64,000 nt of DNA from Acidimicrobiaceae bacterium (GCA_003161575.1 PMOE01000025.1:1-64000); one strand, 5' to 3'; counted from the stretch's first letter, positions 8,146 through 16,823 are shown. Notes: a model not told the origin generated them from the sequence alone. Translations and numbers: made by a program.

Positions 8146-9396
8146 TCAGCGAGCTGACATGGTGAAGAAGTCTCGGGCCCACCAGCTCTCGAAATAGCGA
8201 TCGGTGCCCCCTGTCATTCCCGAGACCAGCAGGGTGCCGTTGGCTGCAGTCGCCGGGCCACCGGGCGTCGCCGGGGCGTACGTCGCCATGTTTACCCAGT
8301 CGGTGTTGATGTCGAGCTCCATGGCCCGCACGGCTCCCGCATCGACCAGCAGGTTTGCCAGGTCGGTGACGTTGAGGCCGGGGCCACCCACGTAGACCAA
8401 CGCCCCATTGGCGGTGACACCCACCCCTGAGCGCCAGACGTACACGGCGTTGCCGAGCGTGTAACCCCATTTCGTGGTGTCGGTGGCGGTAAGGCCCGCC
8501 GCGGGCTTCCCACCGTCTACCAGCAGATCAAGGTTCTGACGCACCGAGACGACCTGCGAGGTCATAGTCACGTCGCGGCCCCACTCCCCAATTGCAGTGT
8601 CGCCGTTCTTGTAAATGACGAACGACGCCGCGCCGCGAACCAGGGGGACAACGGCGCGCCCGTCGGTGTAGTAACCCCCGTTGCCGTTGGACATAAGGAA
8701 GCCGGCATTGAACGCCGACACCAGTGACGTCGAGGCGGACGGTGAGATGGGTGCCGTGTGGGTGTACGGACCACCGCCGGGAATGATGCTGCCGGAGTAC
8801 AACGTGGCGCGCAATAACTTGGTGTCCATCCAGGCCACCCCGACCACCTCGCTGGTGTGGGTGGCGTCGGGACGCAGATGCGTCACGTACACCGCTGGGA
8901 TCCCCCCGATCAGGCGCCCCGCCGGCGCCCATTGCCCCTCCCCGGGGATCGACGGGCTAGCCACCGGTTGCATGGAGGCCGGAGTTGGGAGATGTGCCGG
9001 AGCCGACACCGCCTCGGTGGTAGGCGTCGTGCGCGGCACCTCTATGGCCCCCTTCGGCGGCGTGCCCCCGACCGGTGGCGCGTGGTGGCTGTACCACTCG
9101 TTCTCGGACCAATTCACAATGGTGGCCGCGCCGTGCCCGCGGGCCCATTCGGCCAGGCGGGCTCCGATCGAACTCCCGTAGCCGGGGTTGGTCAGGGTGG
9201 TGCCGAGCGACACGGCCAGCCACACCAAAAAGACGGTCAGAGCGAGCAGCACCGCGGCCCGGATCCGGCGCCACCGAAGCGTGCGCCGGGCACGCCGACG
9301 GTGTTTGGTCCGTGGCCGGTGTGCTGGTTCCGAACGCGGGCCCACGTCGGGATCGGAGTCCAGATCGGGGAGGGATATGGAGGGTCGGGCGGACAT
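8146..9396 (-). CDS. membrane-anchored phosphodiester glycosidase (NAGPA family)
   Basis: A 416-residue protein: basic cytoplasmic tail, one membrane helix (about 46-68), a linker region and a C-terminal NAGPA domain. Conserved pieces are VSAFNAGFLMSNGNGG, VVSVRQNLDLLVDGG, GALVYVGG and AVRAMELDINTDW, parallel to the lipoprotein at 6291-7289. It probably cleaves a sugar phosphodiester on the outer face of the membrane. It starts 7 nt after the dprE2 stop, so it reads as the fourth gene of the ubiA-dprE1-dprE2 operon, tying it to arabinose-donor or arabinan metabolism. ATG at 9396 is chosen; the frame is open to 9501 but that would overlap dprE2. Confidence 0.8.
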   Translation of the reverse strand: MSARPSISLPDLDSDPDVGPRSEPAHRPRTKHRRRARRTLRWRRIRAAVLLALTVFLVWLAVSLGTTLTNPGYGSSIGARLAEWARGHGAATIVNWSENEWYSHHAPPVGGTPPKGAIEVPRTTPTTEAVSAPAHLPTPASMQPVASPSIPGEGQWAPAGRLIGGIPAVYVTHLRPDATHTSEVVGVAWMDTKLLRATLYSGSIIPGGGPYTHTAPISPSASTSLVSAFNAGFLMSNGNGGYYTDGRAVVPLVRGAASFVIYKNGDTAIGEWGRDVTMTSQVVSVRQNLDLLVDGGKPAAGLTATDTTKWGYTLGNAVYVWRSGVGVTANGALVYVGGPGLNVTDLANLLVDAGAVRAMELDINTDWVNMATYAPATPGGPATAANGTLLVSGMTGGTDRYFESWWARDFFTMSAR

Positions 9397-9403
9397 CAGC
9401 GCA

Positions 9404-10168
9404 TCACCCCGGAACCCTCCGCCACAGCACCCTTGGGAGGTGGACGAGAGCCAAGAACACCCACCGGACGGTCGATGGCACCCAGACCACCAACCGACCA
9501 CCGCCCAACGCGGCGACCACCGCCGAGGCCACGTCGTCGGGTCCGGTCGCGAACGGAGCGGGATCTCGACCCTTGGTCATCTTCGTCGTGACGAACCCGG
9601 GCCGGATCACCTGCACCACCACCCCCGAGTCCCGCAGGGACTCGGCGAGGCCGAGGGCAAAGGCGTCGAGCCCGGCCTTGGCCGATCCATACGTGTAGTT
9701 GGATCGTCGCACCCGCACGCCGGCCACCGACGACAGCACCAACACTCGGCCGTGCCCCTGGCGGCGCAAGCGCGCCGCCGCGGCTGTAAGTGCGGTAGCC
9801 GGCCAGGTGAAATTAACGGTGACCATTTCGGCCGTGCGGTCGGGGTCCCCCTCGTCGGCCATCTGCTCACCGAGTTGCCCCACCGCCATGAGCACCAGGT
9901 CGACGTCTGGGCCCGCGGAAGCGAAGCACTCGTCCACGCACGCCGCGGCACCACCGGCGGCGCGGGCGTCGAATGTCACCGTGGGCGCCAGCGTGGCTCC
10001 AGCCTCGATGGTGGCGGCGGCGGCCGTAGCCAGCGCGATCGCGTCACGCCCGGCCAGCACCACGGTGCGGCAACCTTCTTGGGCCAACCGCCGCACGATG
10101 GTCGACGCGATCTCAGAGGTGCCCCCGAGCACCACCATTGACTGAGGGACCCCGAACGCGTTGTTCAT
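9404..10168 (-). CDS. dprE2: decaprenylphospho-keto-ribose 2'-reductase
   Basis: A 254-residue short-chain dehydrogenase. It has a nucleotide-binding VLGGTSEIAS start (the GGxSEI form typical of DprE2), LSSVAG and a YTYGSAKAG catalytic Tyr/Lys. With DprE1 it epimerises decaprenyl-phospho-ribose to decaprenyl-phospho-arabinose by reducing the 2'-keto intermediate with NAD(P)H. Its ATG overlaps the dprE1 stop by 4 nt (ATGA), and the pairing of the two is diagnostic. The C-terminus has a hydrophobic, Arg-rich stretch that may touch the membrane. Confidence 0.9.
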   Translation of the reverse strand: MNNAFGVPQSMVVLGGTSEIASTIVRRLAQEGCRTVVLAGRDAIALATAAAATIEAGATLAPTVTFDARAAGGAAACVDECFASAGPDVDLVLMAVGQLGEQMADEGDPDRTAEMVTVNFTWPATALTAAAARLRRQGHGRVLVLSSVAGVRVRRSNYTYGSAKAGLDAFALGLAESLRDSGVVVQVIRPGFVTTKMTKGRDPAPFATGPDDVASAVVAALGGGRLVVWVPSTVRWVFLALVHLPRVLWRRVPG

Positions 10169-11652
10169 CTCACTCCCCCGGCAAATTGCAGGCGGCGCGA
10201 TAGGTCAGAACGGAGCACGCCCTCGGGGTCTACTCGGCGCCGGGCGGAGTCCAACTCGTCCAGCCGCGGGTACATCGCGTGCAGGGCGTCGGGCGAAAGG
10301 CGAGAGTCCTTGGCCAGGTACACCCGCCCGCCCGCCTCCATCACGACATCGTCGAGGCGACGGAGCAGACCCGGGAGGCCCGGCGGGCCGATCGGGAAGT
10401 CGAGCGCAAGTGTCCACCCCTCCATGGGGAACGACAGCGGACCGGGATTTCCTGCCCCGAAGCGTTTCAGCACCGCCAGGAATGACGGAACCCCTGACGC
10501 ACCGATCGTATCGACCGTTGCGCGAAGGGCCTCTGCGTCGCCCACGACGAATTGGTACTGCACGAATCCGAGCGGTCCGTACAGCAGATTCCAGTCGGCT
10601 ATGAAGTCGAGCGGGTAGAAATACGACTCGATTGTCGACAACTCACCGGATTGATTGCGCGGCGACCGGCGGAACCACAACTCGTTGAACCATGCGATGG
10701 TGGTGGCGTTCAGCAGCCCTCGGGGAGCCGGCACTGGTACCCGGAGCACCGGGCGTCGGGGGAGCCGGACCGGTTCGGTTCCCCGGGGGAGGGCGGCCCG
10801 CGGCGCGTGGTCGCCCCGCGTCAGTACTGCCCGTCCCCGCCGCGAGGTTCGGGCCGCACAATCCAGCCATGCGACCGAGTAGCGGTAGGACATGTCCGAC
10901 TGATCCATGCGGGCCATGACGCCGTCGAGATCGTCGAACCGTTCGGTGTCGACCACCATCCACGATGTATCGACCGCCAGCAGCTGCACGATCGCCTCGG
11001 TGACGATTCCAGTGAGACCCAAGCCGCCGGCGGTGGCCCAAAACAGTGTCGGGTCGTCGTGGGGCCCGACTAGGTGGACACCGGTCGGTGTCGCCAGGGT
11101 AACCGACGTCACGTGCTGGCAGAAGCTCCCGTCTCGATGGTGGTTCTTCCCGTGCACATCTGCGGCAATCGCCCCGCCGACGGTCACCTGCCGAGTTCCC
11201 GGCGACACCGGGATGAACCAGCCCGACGGCAGCACCTCGCAGATGAGACGGTGGAGGTCGACACCCGCTCCCACAACCACCGACCCACCGGACCCGATGG
11301 CACCGATCCGATCGAGGTGCTCGGTGCTCACCACGGTTCCTCCCGCGCATTGCGCGGCGTCCCCGTAGCTGCGTCCGAGGCCTCGAGGGATCACGCCGCC
11401 CCGGCCGGTGTGACCATCAGGGCCAGCCCCCTGCCCCCGGGCGTCGAACACTCCCAGAAGGGCGGCCACCTCGTCGGGGCCGCGGGGAGCAACCACGTGA
11501 GCCGTGGTCGGCGCCGTCCGTCCCCAACCACGCAGGAGGCGTGCTTCGGCGGGGGTTGGCTCCTCGGAGCGGTGGTTGTTGGTCTCGAGGGCCGGCTCGG
11601 GCCTCAACCCAACGATGTCGCCGCCGGATACCCCAGGAGCTGTGGCCTTCAC
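10165..11652 (-). CDS. dprE1: decaprenylphospho-ribose 2'-oxidase (DprE1)
   Basis: A 495-residue FAD-binding oxidase. The PCMH/VAO-type FAD domain shows PRGLGRSYGDAA (90-100), VHGKNHHRDGSF (166-177, the flavin-contacting His region) and FWATAGGLGLTG (204-215). The C-terminal part has YFYPLDFIADW and YLAKDSR. It oxidises decaprenyl-phospho-ribose to the 2'-keto sugar. At the place of the mycobacterial Cys387 (GWNxCVDFPI) this protein has Ala416 (GWTLALDFPI). GTG at 11652 is chosen because it forms a GTGA overlap with the ubiA stop; an earlier GTG at 11685 is possible. Confidence 0.92.
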   Translation of the reverse strand: MKATAPGVSGGDIVGLRPEPALETNNHRSEEPTPAEARLLRGWGRTAPTTAHVVAPRGPDEVAALLGVFDARGQGAGPDGHTGRGGVIPRGLGRSYGDAAQCAGGTVVSTEHLDRIGAIGSGGSVVVGAGVDLHRLICEVLPSGWFIPVSPGTRQVTVGGAIAADVHGKNHHRDGSFCQHVTSVTLATPTGVHLVGPHDDPTLFWATAGGLGLTGIVTEAIVQLLAVDTSWMVVDTERFDDLDGVMARMDQSDMSYRYSVAWLDCAARTSRRGRAVLTRGDHAPRAALPRGTEPVRLPRRPVLRVPVPAPRGLLNATTIAWFNELWFRRSPRNQSGELSTIESYFYPLDFIADWNLLYGPLGFVQYQFVVGDAEALRATVDTIGASGVPSFLAVLKRFGAGNPGPLSFPMEGWTLALDFPIGPPGLPGLLRRLDDVVMEAGGRVYLAKDSRLSPDALHAMYPRLDELDSARRRVDPEGVLRSDLSRRLQFAGGVR

Positions 11653-12665
11653 CCGTAGAGACCGACCGTGAACAGCACCAGCCACGCTAGGCCGAGCACC
11701 CCCAGAAGCCGGTCGTGGAACACCAATGTCTCGGGAGCTCCTCCCTTGCCTGCGTCGAGAAGTTGGAGGACATAGAGCACTCCGATCACCACCGGTACCA
11801 CGGTGAGGCCGATCAGGGCCGAACGGTGCCCCGAGCGCGATACCAAGCCGGTGCGGTCCAAGGCCCAGAGGCAGTAGGCGGTCACGGTGACGGTGGCCGT
11901 CATGGTTAAGGCGGATCGCAGGAACGTCGTCGTGTATTGACCTAGGGCGTCGCGGTGGTGGACGCGCAGCTCACCCAGATCGTGGTGCTCTGCTGTCCTC
12001 TTGCCGACGGTCATGAACAACGCACCGAAAGACGTCACCACGAGGAACCAGTTCGAGAGGGGCACGTGCGTCGCGACACCCCCTGCGATGGCCCGCAGCA
12101 CGAACCCTGCGGCGACAGCTGCCAGTTCGATCACCGCGATGTGCTTGAGCCACAATGAGTACGAGACGCTGACGGCGACGTAGGCGCCGATCACCAGAGC
12201 CAGCTCCCAGCCCGCATCCAACCACCCTGCCGTCACGGCCAGGGCCATGAGTGTGACTCCGGTGGTCACCGCAATCCGCGGCGAGAGCTTGCCCGACGCC
12301 ACCGGCCGGTTCCGCTTCCGTGGGTGGTTGCGATCGCTTTCCGCGTCGAGGCAATCGTTCACCAGATAGGTTCCCGAGGCAGCGGCGCAGAACGCTGCGA
12401 ACGCCCCCGCTGCGGCCAACACCTTCGAGGGCTCATGGAGGACTCCCGCCGCCGCCGGGGCTACGAAGACCAAGATGTTCTTGATCCACTGGAGCGGACG
12501 AGCGCCGCGCAGCAGGCTCCGGCCGGTCGGCCACCGAGCACCGGAGTTGGAGGGTATGGAGCCGGTCGAGGGGGACTCGTCGCCGAATGCACCCGCGGCA
12601 GACTCAACGGACGGGTGAGCTACCACAGGGCGACGGTAGCAATCCGACCCCCTCGAGCGGGCCAC
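11649..12665 (-). CDS. ubiA: decaprenyl-phosphate phosphoribosyltransferase
   Basis: A 338-residue UbiA-superfamily prenyltransferase with about eight membrane helices. The first Asp-rich motif is NDCLDAESDRNHP (103-115), and a second conserved stretch KRTAEHHDLGE follows the fifth helix. It transfers phosphoribose from PRPP to decaprenyl phosphate, the first committed step to decaprenyl-phospho-arabinose. It heads the operon with dprE1 and dprE2. The GTG start at 12665 gives a 50-residue polar leader; GTG at 12626 would shorten it and is equally plausible. Confidence 0.88.
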   Translation of the reverse strand: MARSRGSDCYRRPVVAHPSVESAAGAFGDESPSTGSIPSNSGARWPTGRSLLRGARPLQWIKNILVFVAPAAAGVLHEPSKVLAAAGAFAAFCAAASGTYLVNDCLDAESDRNHPRKRNRPVASGKLSPRIAVTTGVTLMALAVTAGWLDAGWELALVIGAYVAVSVSYSLWLKHIAVIELAAVAAGFVLRAIAGGVATHVPLSNWFLVVTSFGALFMTVGKRTAEHHDLGELRVHHRDALGQYTTTFLRSALTMTATVTVTAYCLWALDRTGLVSRSGHRSALIGLTVVPVVIGVLYVLQLLDAGKGGAPETLVFHDRLLGVLGLAWLVLFTVGLYG

Positions 12666-13170
12666 CGACGCTCATGGAAATCTCAGACTCCGCGAACCGC
12701 TGCCGGGTGGCTTACTGACATCGGGCTTCCCCCGAGCCCAGCGTGGAGACTCACGACGCAGTCAACACTCGCCCACCGCTCTCTCGGATCAGGATTTCGC
12801 TCCGACCCAGCGTGATCCTCGCCTGCATGGCGTGGCCGGTGCATCACCTTGTCGCCGATTGGACTGTCTTCGGACCCGCCATCGTCGTCGCCGCAGGAGA
12901 TCGCGGTCGTCACCGGCAACGTCGTCGCGCCGGTGACTCGAGCGCAGAAGAGGTCCTTCTCGATGAGCAACTCTGCCCAGCGTTCGCCGAATACCAGTCA
13001 CCCGGGCATCGCCCCGCCCGCCACGATCAGCTCTCAGCGACTCCTCAGGCAAGGGATCACTGCCAAAAGTGCTGGTCACCCGCTCCTTTTTCCCCGAAGT
13101 CGGGACCCACGCGGGACCCGAGCCCCTGCTCTTAGCTCGGTCTTACCGCCGTCCGCGACCATCGAGGGTA
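12666..13170. other. divergent intergenic region
   Basis: About 500 bp between the minus-strand arabinose-donor operon and the plus-strand redox operon. It must carry both promoters. Open frames here lack start signals and family features. No clear -10/-35 pair or repeat is seen. Confidence 0.5.
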
Positions 13171-13533
13171 ATGAGCTTTGTCACTGTGCCTCCCCCTGGT
13201 ACCACCCACCGCCACGACGCTGCTGGCCGCGACCGCGCTGTTCTTGGTGTCCGTCGAGTGAGTGCAATGATGGCTGCCGCTGCTGCTGTCGCCACCGGCG
13301 TCCTCATCGGCGTAGCTGCCCACGACACGCCCGCCCACCACGCGGCTTCCCCCTCGAGTGCCGGGCAGGGCAACGGAGCGTCCGGCGGAGGCGGTCAGTC
13401 CGGCTCCATTTCTTCGAATCCATCGGGGTCGAGCGCTCCCTCGTCTGCGGCCTCGGGCGGAACGTTCTCCCAGGCTCCGTCTACTCCTGTCCCGACCAGT
13501 CAAACCCCGCAGGTCGTTACGGGCCAGACGTGA
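13171..13533 (+). CDS. membrane anchor with Ser/Gly/Pro-rich tail, no catalytic domain
   Basis: A 120-residue protein: polar N-terminus, one membrane helix (about 33-52), then a low-complexity Ser/Gly/Pro/Thr tail to the end. This architecture matches the anchor and linker of actinobacterial FMN-binding-domain proteins that ApbE flavinylates, but the FMN-binding domain and its flavinylation motif (DxxSGAT type) are absent. ATG at 13171 is chosen for GAGGG just upstream. The stop overlaps the ApbE start (GTGA), so the two are coupled. It may be a shortened FMN carrier or a scaffold; its role is unknown. Confidence 0.6.
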   Translation: MSFVTVPPPGTTHRHDAAGRDRAVLGVRRVSAMMAAAAAVATGVLIGVAAHDTPAHHAASPSSAGQGNGASGGGGQSGSISSNPSGSSAPSSAASGGTFSQAPSTPVPTSQTPQVVTGQT

Positions 13534-14486
13534 CCGAGGTCGGGTTCACCACCTGGAACGTCTGGGGAACGACGGTCGCGATCGGCACCGAACCGTCGAG
13601 CGAAGCGCTACCGGCCGAAGCGATCGTCCGGCGGGAGATCGCATCGTTCGACGCGGCATGCAACCGGTTCCGGCCGGACTCAGAGCTGAGCCGCGTCAAC
13701 GGGGCCCGGGGCGAACGGGTCGTCGTGAGCTCGCTCTTTGTCCATGCCTTGCAGGTGGCGCTCGACGCGGCGGAGCGCAGCGGCGGCGCGGTCGACCCCA
13801 CGGTCGGAAACGCTCTCGAGGCGCTCGGCTATGACCGCGACTACGACGTGATCGCCGCCGATGAGCCCTCCACCCCGCTCTCGGGCGCCCCGGCAGCGGT
13901 CGCTGGGTGGCGCAGTGTGACACTCGATCCAGTGGCCCGCACCGTGCAGCTCCCCCCTGGGGTCCACCTCGACCTCGGCGCCACCGCCAAGGCGCTGTGC
14001 GTGGACATGGCGGCGACCGCGGTCAGCCGTCAACTCGGAGTCGGGGTGTTAGTCGACGTCGGCGGCGACCTGGCCATGTCCGGGGCGCCCCCGGCCGACG
14101 GTTGGCGTGTATCGGTGATGGAGAACTCCCGCACGCCAGACCTCTCCGACGACTGCGTCGTCGCTGTCCGTGGGGGCGGCATGGCCAGCTCCGGCACGAG
14201 CGCTCGGATCTGGTCGCGCTCGGGTCGGTCGTTTCACCACATCATCGACCCGCGCACCGGATGGCCCAGCTGGCCGGTGTGGTCACTTGTCACGGTTGCC
14301 GCCGGCTCGTGTGTCGACGCCAACGTTGCCTCGACGGCAGCGGTGGTGTGGGGCGAGGATGGCCCGTTCGAGCTGGCTCAGCTTGGTCTCGCGGGGCGCC
14401 TTGTCCACCGCGACGGCTCGGTCATGACGGTGGGCGGGTGGCCGGACGCCGCGCCGGCCCCCGCTATTGAGAAGCGAGGCGCTTGA
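13530..14486 (+). CDS. apbE: FMN:protein flavinyltransferase (ApbE family)
   Basis: A 318-residue ApbE protein. Typical motifs in order: an FxTxWxVWGTT start, ASFDAACNRFRPDSELSRVN, GAVDPTVGNALEALGYD, LDLGATAKALCVD, VLVDVGGDLAMSG, FHHIIDPRTGWP and ASTAAVVWG. ApbE enzymes attach FMN from FAD to Thr/Ser of partner proteins in a Mg2+-dependent way. No signal peptide is seen, although many homologues are exported. It lies in a five-gene coupled operon with a haem membrane protein, a NuoF-like protein and a ferredoxin, suggesting electron export to a flavinylated acceptor. The acceptor is not obvious in the window. Confidence 0.9.
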   Translation: MTEVGFTTWNVWGTTVAIGTEPSSEALPAEAIVRREIASFDAACNRFRPDSELSRVNGARGERVVVSSLFVHALQVALDAAERSGGAVDPTVGNALEALGYDRDYDVIAADEPSTPLSGAPAAVAGWRSVTLDPVARTVQLPPGVHLDLGATAKALCVDMAATAVSRQLGVGVLVDVGGDLAMSGAPPADGWRVSVMENSRTPDLSDDCVVAVRGGGMASSGTSARIWSRSGRSFHHIIDPRTGWPSWPVWSLVTVAAGSCVDANVASTAAVVWGEDGPFELAQLGLAGRLVHRDGSVMTVGGWPDAAPAPAIEKRGA

Positions 14487-15169
14487 TGCTCGCCTCCACG
14501 TCGCCCGTGTTGTGGTATGCGACCAGGGCGACGGGCACGGTCGCAATGGTGCTGCTCACTGCGACAGTCATCCTCGGGATCTTGACCACCACGCGTGCGG
14601 CGACCTCCGCCGTTCCCCGGTTCGCCATCAGCGATCTTCACCGCCGGATCGCTCTATTGTCCGTTGTCTTCCTCGGCCTGCACATTCTCACCGCGGTCAT
14701 CGATACCTATGTGCCGATTGGCTGGGCGGCCGCTGTCGTACCCTTCACCTCGACCTACCGTCCTTTTTGGATCGGACTCGGCGCAATCGCCTTTGACCTT
14801 TTGCTCGCGGTCATAGCGACGAGCCTGCTGCGCCAGCGGATCAGCGTGCGGGCGTTCCGGGGGGTGCATTGGCTGGTCTATGCCTCGTGGCCGGTGGCCA
14901 TGATCCACGGGATCGGTACCGGCACCGACCTGCGGTTCGGCTGGATGCAGATTCTCGTCGCAGCCTGCATTGTCTCGGTATTGGCGGCTCTGGCTTGGCG
15001 GATCCGAGCCCACCCCTACCCCGGCGGTCACCGCACCGCGGTGCCGCCGTCCGGCGTTCCGGCGACCGGTCACGCCGCGGTCGGGCGGCCGGCTACTGCC
15101 ACATCGGTGGCCGCCCGCCCCGAAGTGCGCCGTGTCAGCCGGGCTGAGCCGAGGGAGACCCGTTCATGA
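14486..15169 (+). CDS. ferric-reductase-like haem membrane protein
   Basis: A 227-residue protein with six membrane helices and a Pro/Ala-rich cytoplasmic tail. Conserved His residues appear in DLHRR, GLHIL, GVHWL and MIHGI, placed two and two on opposite helices as in the ferric reductase-like (YedZ/FRD) fold that binds b-type haem. It likely passes electrons from the NuoF-like protein and ferredoxin encoded downstream across the membrane. ATG at 14486 overlaps the apbE stop by 1 nt (TGATG) with GAGG upstream; the TTG at 14483 is less likely. Confidence 0.8.
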   Translation: MLASTSPVLWYATRATGTVAMVLLTATVILGILTTTRAATSAVPRFAISDLHRRIALLSVVFLGLHILTAVIDTYVPIGWAAAVVPFTSTYRPFWIGLGAIAFDLLLAVIATSLLRQRISVRAFRGVHWLVYASWPVAMIHGIGTGTDLRFGWMQILVAACIVSVLAALAWRIRAHPYPGGHRTAVPPSGVPATGHAAVGRPATATSVAARPEVRRVSRAEPRETRS

Positions 15170-16467
15170 CCACCCTCGAGGCATCGCCCGTGACCATCCG
15201 ACTGCTGAGCGGAATCACCGACCCCGCCGACCGGCTCGACCTCAACGGGCACGAGGCGGTCCACGGCTCGCTCCGGTTGCCGGGGCGCCGGGACGCCGGC
15301 TGGTCGAACCGTTTCATTGCCGCACTCGACGAGTCCGGCCTGACCGGGCGTGGCGGTGCGGGATTCCCGACCGCTCAGAAACTCCAGACCATCCGCGCCC
15401 AGCGCCGCCGGCCGGTGGTCGTGGTGAACGCCATGGAGGGGGAACCGGCCAGCGGCAAGGACCACTTCTTGGCCACCCGGGTCCCCCACCTCGTGCTCGA
15501 TGGCGCGGCGCTGATGGCTCGTTCCCTCGACGCTTCTGCCGTGCAGATCTGCGTGGCGCGAGGATCTCGCGTCGCCGCCCGCTCGTTCGCCGCCGCGGTC
15601 GCCGAACGGGCGCGGGCGGGCATGAGAGAGGCGCCCTTCGAAGTTGTCCAGCCCCCTGCCCGCTACGTCGCCGGCGAGGAGTCGGCCCTCGCCAACTGGC
15701 TTGACGGCGGGGAAAGCCTGCCGCTGTTCCGCCCAGACCGCCCGGCGTTCCCGCGGGTCAGTGGGCGCCCGGCGCTGGTGGACAACGCCGAGACGCTGGC
15801 TCAGGTCGCCCTCATCGCCCGCTACGGCCCCGAGTGGTTTCGGGGAGTGGGCACCCAAGAGGCGCCGGGGACGACGCTGGTCACCGTATCGGGCGCGGTA
15901 CGGGCGCCGGGCATTGTCGAGGTTGCGCTCGGGACTCCGGTCTGGTCGGTGCTGGCCATGGCCGGTGTCGTCGAGCGGCCGGCCGGCGTGCTGCTCGGCG
16001 GCTACGGCGGTACGTGGCTGGCCGGTGCTGATGTGGCCACACCCTATGACCCCGCTTCCCTCGGTGCGGTCGGTTGCACCACCGGCGTCGGTGTCATGGT
16101 GGCCCTCCCGACCGACGGGTGCGGCCTGGCGGAGACGGCGCGCATCGCCCGCTGGATGGCTGGGGAAAGTGCGGGCCAGTGTGGCCCTTGCGTGTTCGGG
16201 CTCCCCACCGTGGCCGACGACCTTTCGCTCCTGGCGTACGGCCGGACCCGCCGTCGTGACATTGACCGGCTCTGGGCACGGCTCGGGACCATTGATGGAC
16301 GAGGCGCATGCCGCCATCCCGACGGCGTCGTACGGTTGGTCAAAAGCGCCATTTCCGCCTTCGCGGCCGACTTGGACCACCACTTGCACCATGGACCCTG
16401 CCGCGGCGCCAACCAGCAAAGTGTCTTGGCCTTCCCACCGGTGGGGGAGGTCGTCGAATGGCGATAG
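15166..16467 (+). CDS. NuoF-like NADH-dependent flavoprotein, altered Fe-S site
   Basis: A 433-residue protein with the complex I 51-kDa (NuoF) layout. It has an RGGAGFPT FMN/NADH loop (about 65-72), an NAMEGEP motif, RYVAGEESAL, an SLBB domain and a C-terminal Fe-S helix bundle. The canonical cluster motif ESCGxCxPC...C is here ESAGQCGPC plus GRGACRHP: the first Cys is Ala336, leaving C339, C342 and C382. The protein probably oxidises NAD(P)H and feeds the adjacent ferredoxin or haem protein; NuoE and NuoG partners are absent. The start overlaps the preceding stop (ATGA). Confidence 0.85.
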   Translation: MTTLEASPVTIRLLSGITDPADRLDLNGHEAVHGSLRLPGRRDAGWSNRFIAALDESGLTGRGGAGFPTAQKLQTIRAQRRRPVVVVNAMEGEPASGKDHFLATRVPHLVLDGAALMARSLDASAVQICVARGSRVAARSFAAAVAERARAGMREAPFEVVQPPARYVAGEESALANWLDGGESLPLFRPDRPAFPRVSGRPALVDNAETLAQVALIARYGPEWFRGVGTQEAPGTTLVTVSGAVRAPGIVEVALGTPVWSVLAMAGVVERPAGVLLGGYGGTWLAGADVATPYDPASLGAVGCTTGVGVMVALPTDGCGLAETARIARWMAGESAGQCGPCVFGLPTVADDLSLLAYGRTRRRDIDRLWARLGTIDGRGACRHPDGVVRLVKSAISAFAADLDHHLHHGPCRGANQQSVLAFPPVGEVVEWR

Positions 16468-16709
16468 CGCGTCGCCTCCGAGTCGACCCCGTCGCATGCG
16501 ACGCGTTTGGGCATTGCGCCGAGCTCCTCCCCGAGCTGATCCGACTCGACGAGTGGGGCTACCCGGTGATTGACGACACTCCCATCCCGCCCCGGTTAGT
16601 CGAGCTCGCCGAAACGGCGGTGCGGGCCTGCCCGCGCAAGGCCCTCTCCCTCCACCGGGTGGGTCAGTCGTCGTCAAGAAACCTGGTCGCACGGGCCACC
16701 GACCGATGA
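16458..16709 (+). CDS. small ferredoxin ([3Fe-4S]/[4Fe-4S] type)
   Basis: An 83-residue ferredoxin of the single-cluster actinobacterial type, with CDAFGHC near residue 14 and a distal ACP. This Cys-x5-Cys...Cys-Pro spacing fits a 3-Cys cluster. GGGGGAGG lies 7 nt upstream of the ATG at 16458, and the start overlaps the NuoF-like gene by 10 nt. It likely carries electrons between the NuoF-like protein and the membrane reductase. The C-terminus is basic and rich in Ser. Confidence 0.85.
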   Translation: MAIARRLRVDPVACDAFGHCAELLPELIRLDEWGYPVIDDTPIPPRLVELAETAVRACPRKALSLHRVGQSSSRNLVARATDR

Positions 16710-16823
16710 GAGGGTCTTCGCGGTGAATGAAGGCCCGCGACTCCATGGTGGTGTCCGAAACGACCCCGACCCCGCGGGTTCGTATTCAGCATTCTCTCAG
16801 AAACCGTGCGGGACACTGCTGGC

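Noticed and set aside
12849-13529. Upstream extension of the ApbE frame
   Set aside because: No conserved sequence and it fully overlaps the anchor gene; the GTGA overlap marks the true ApbE start.
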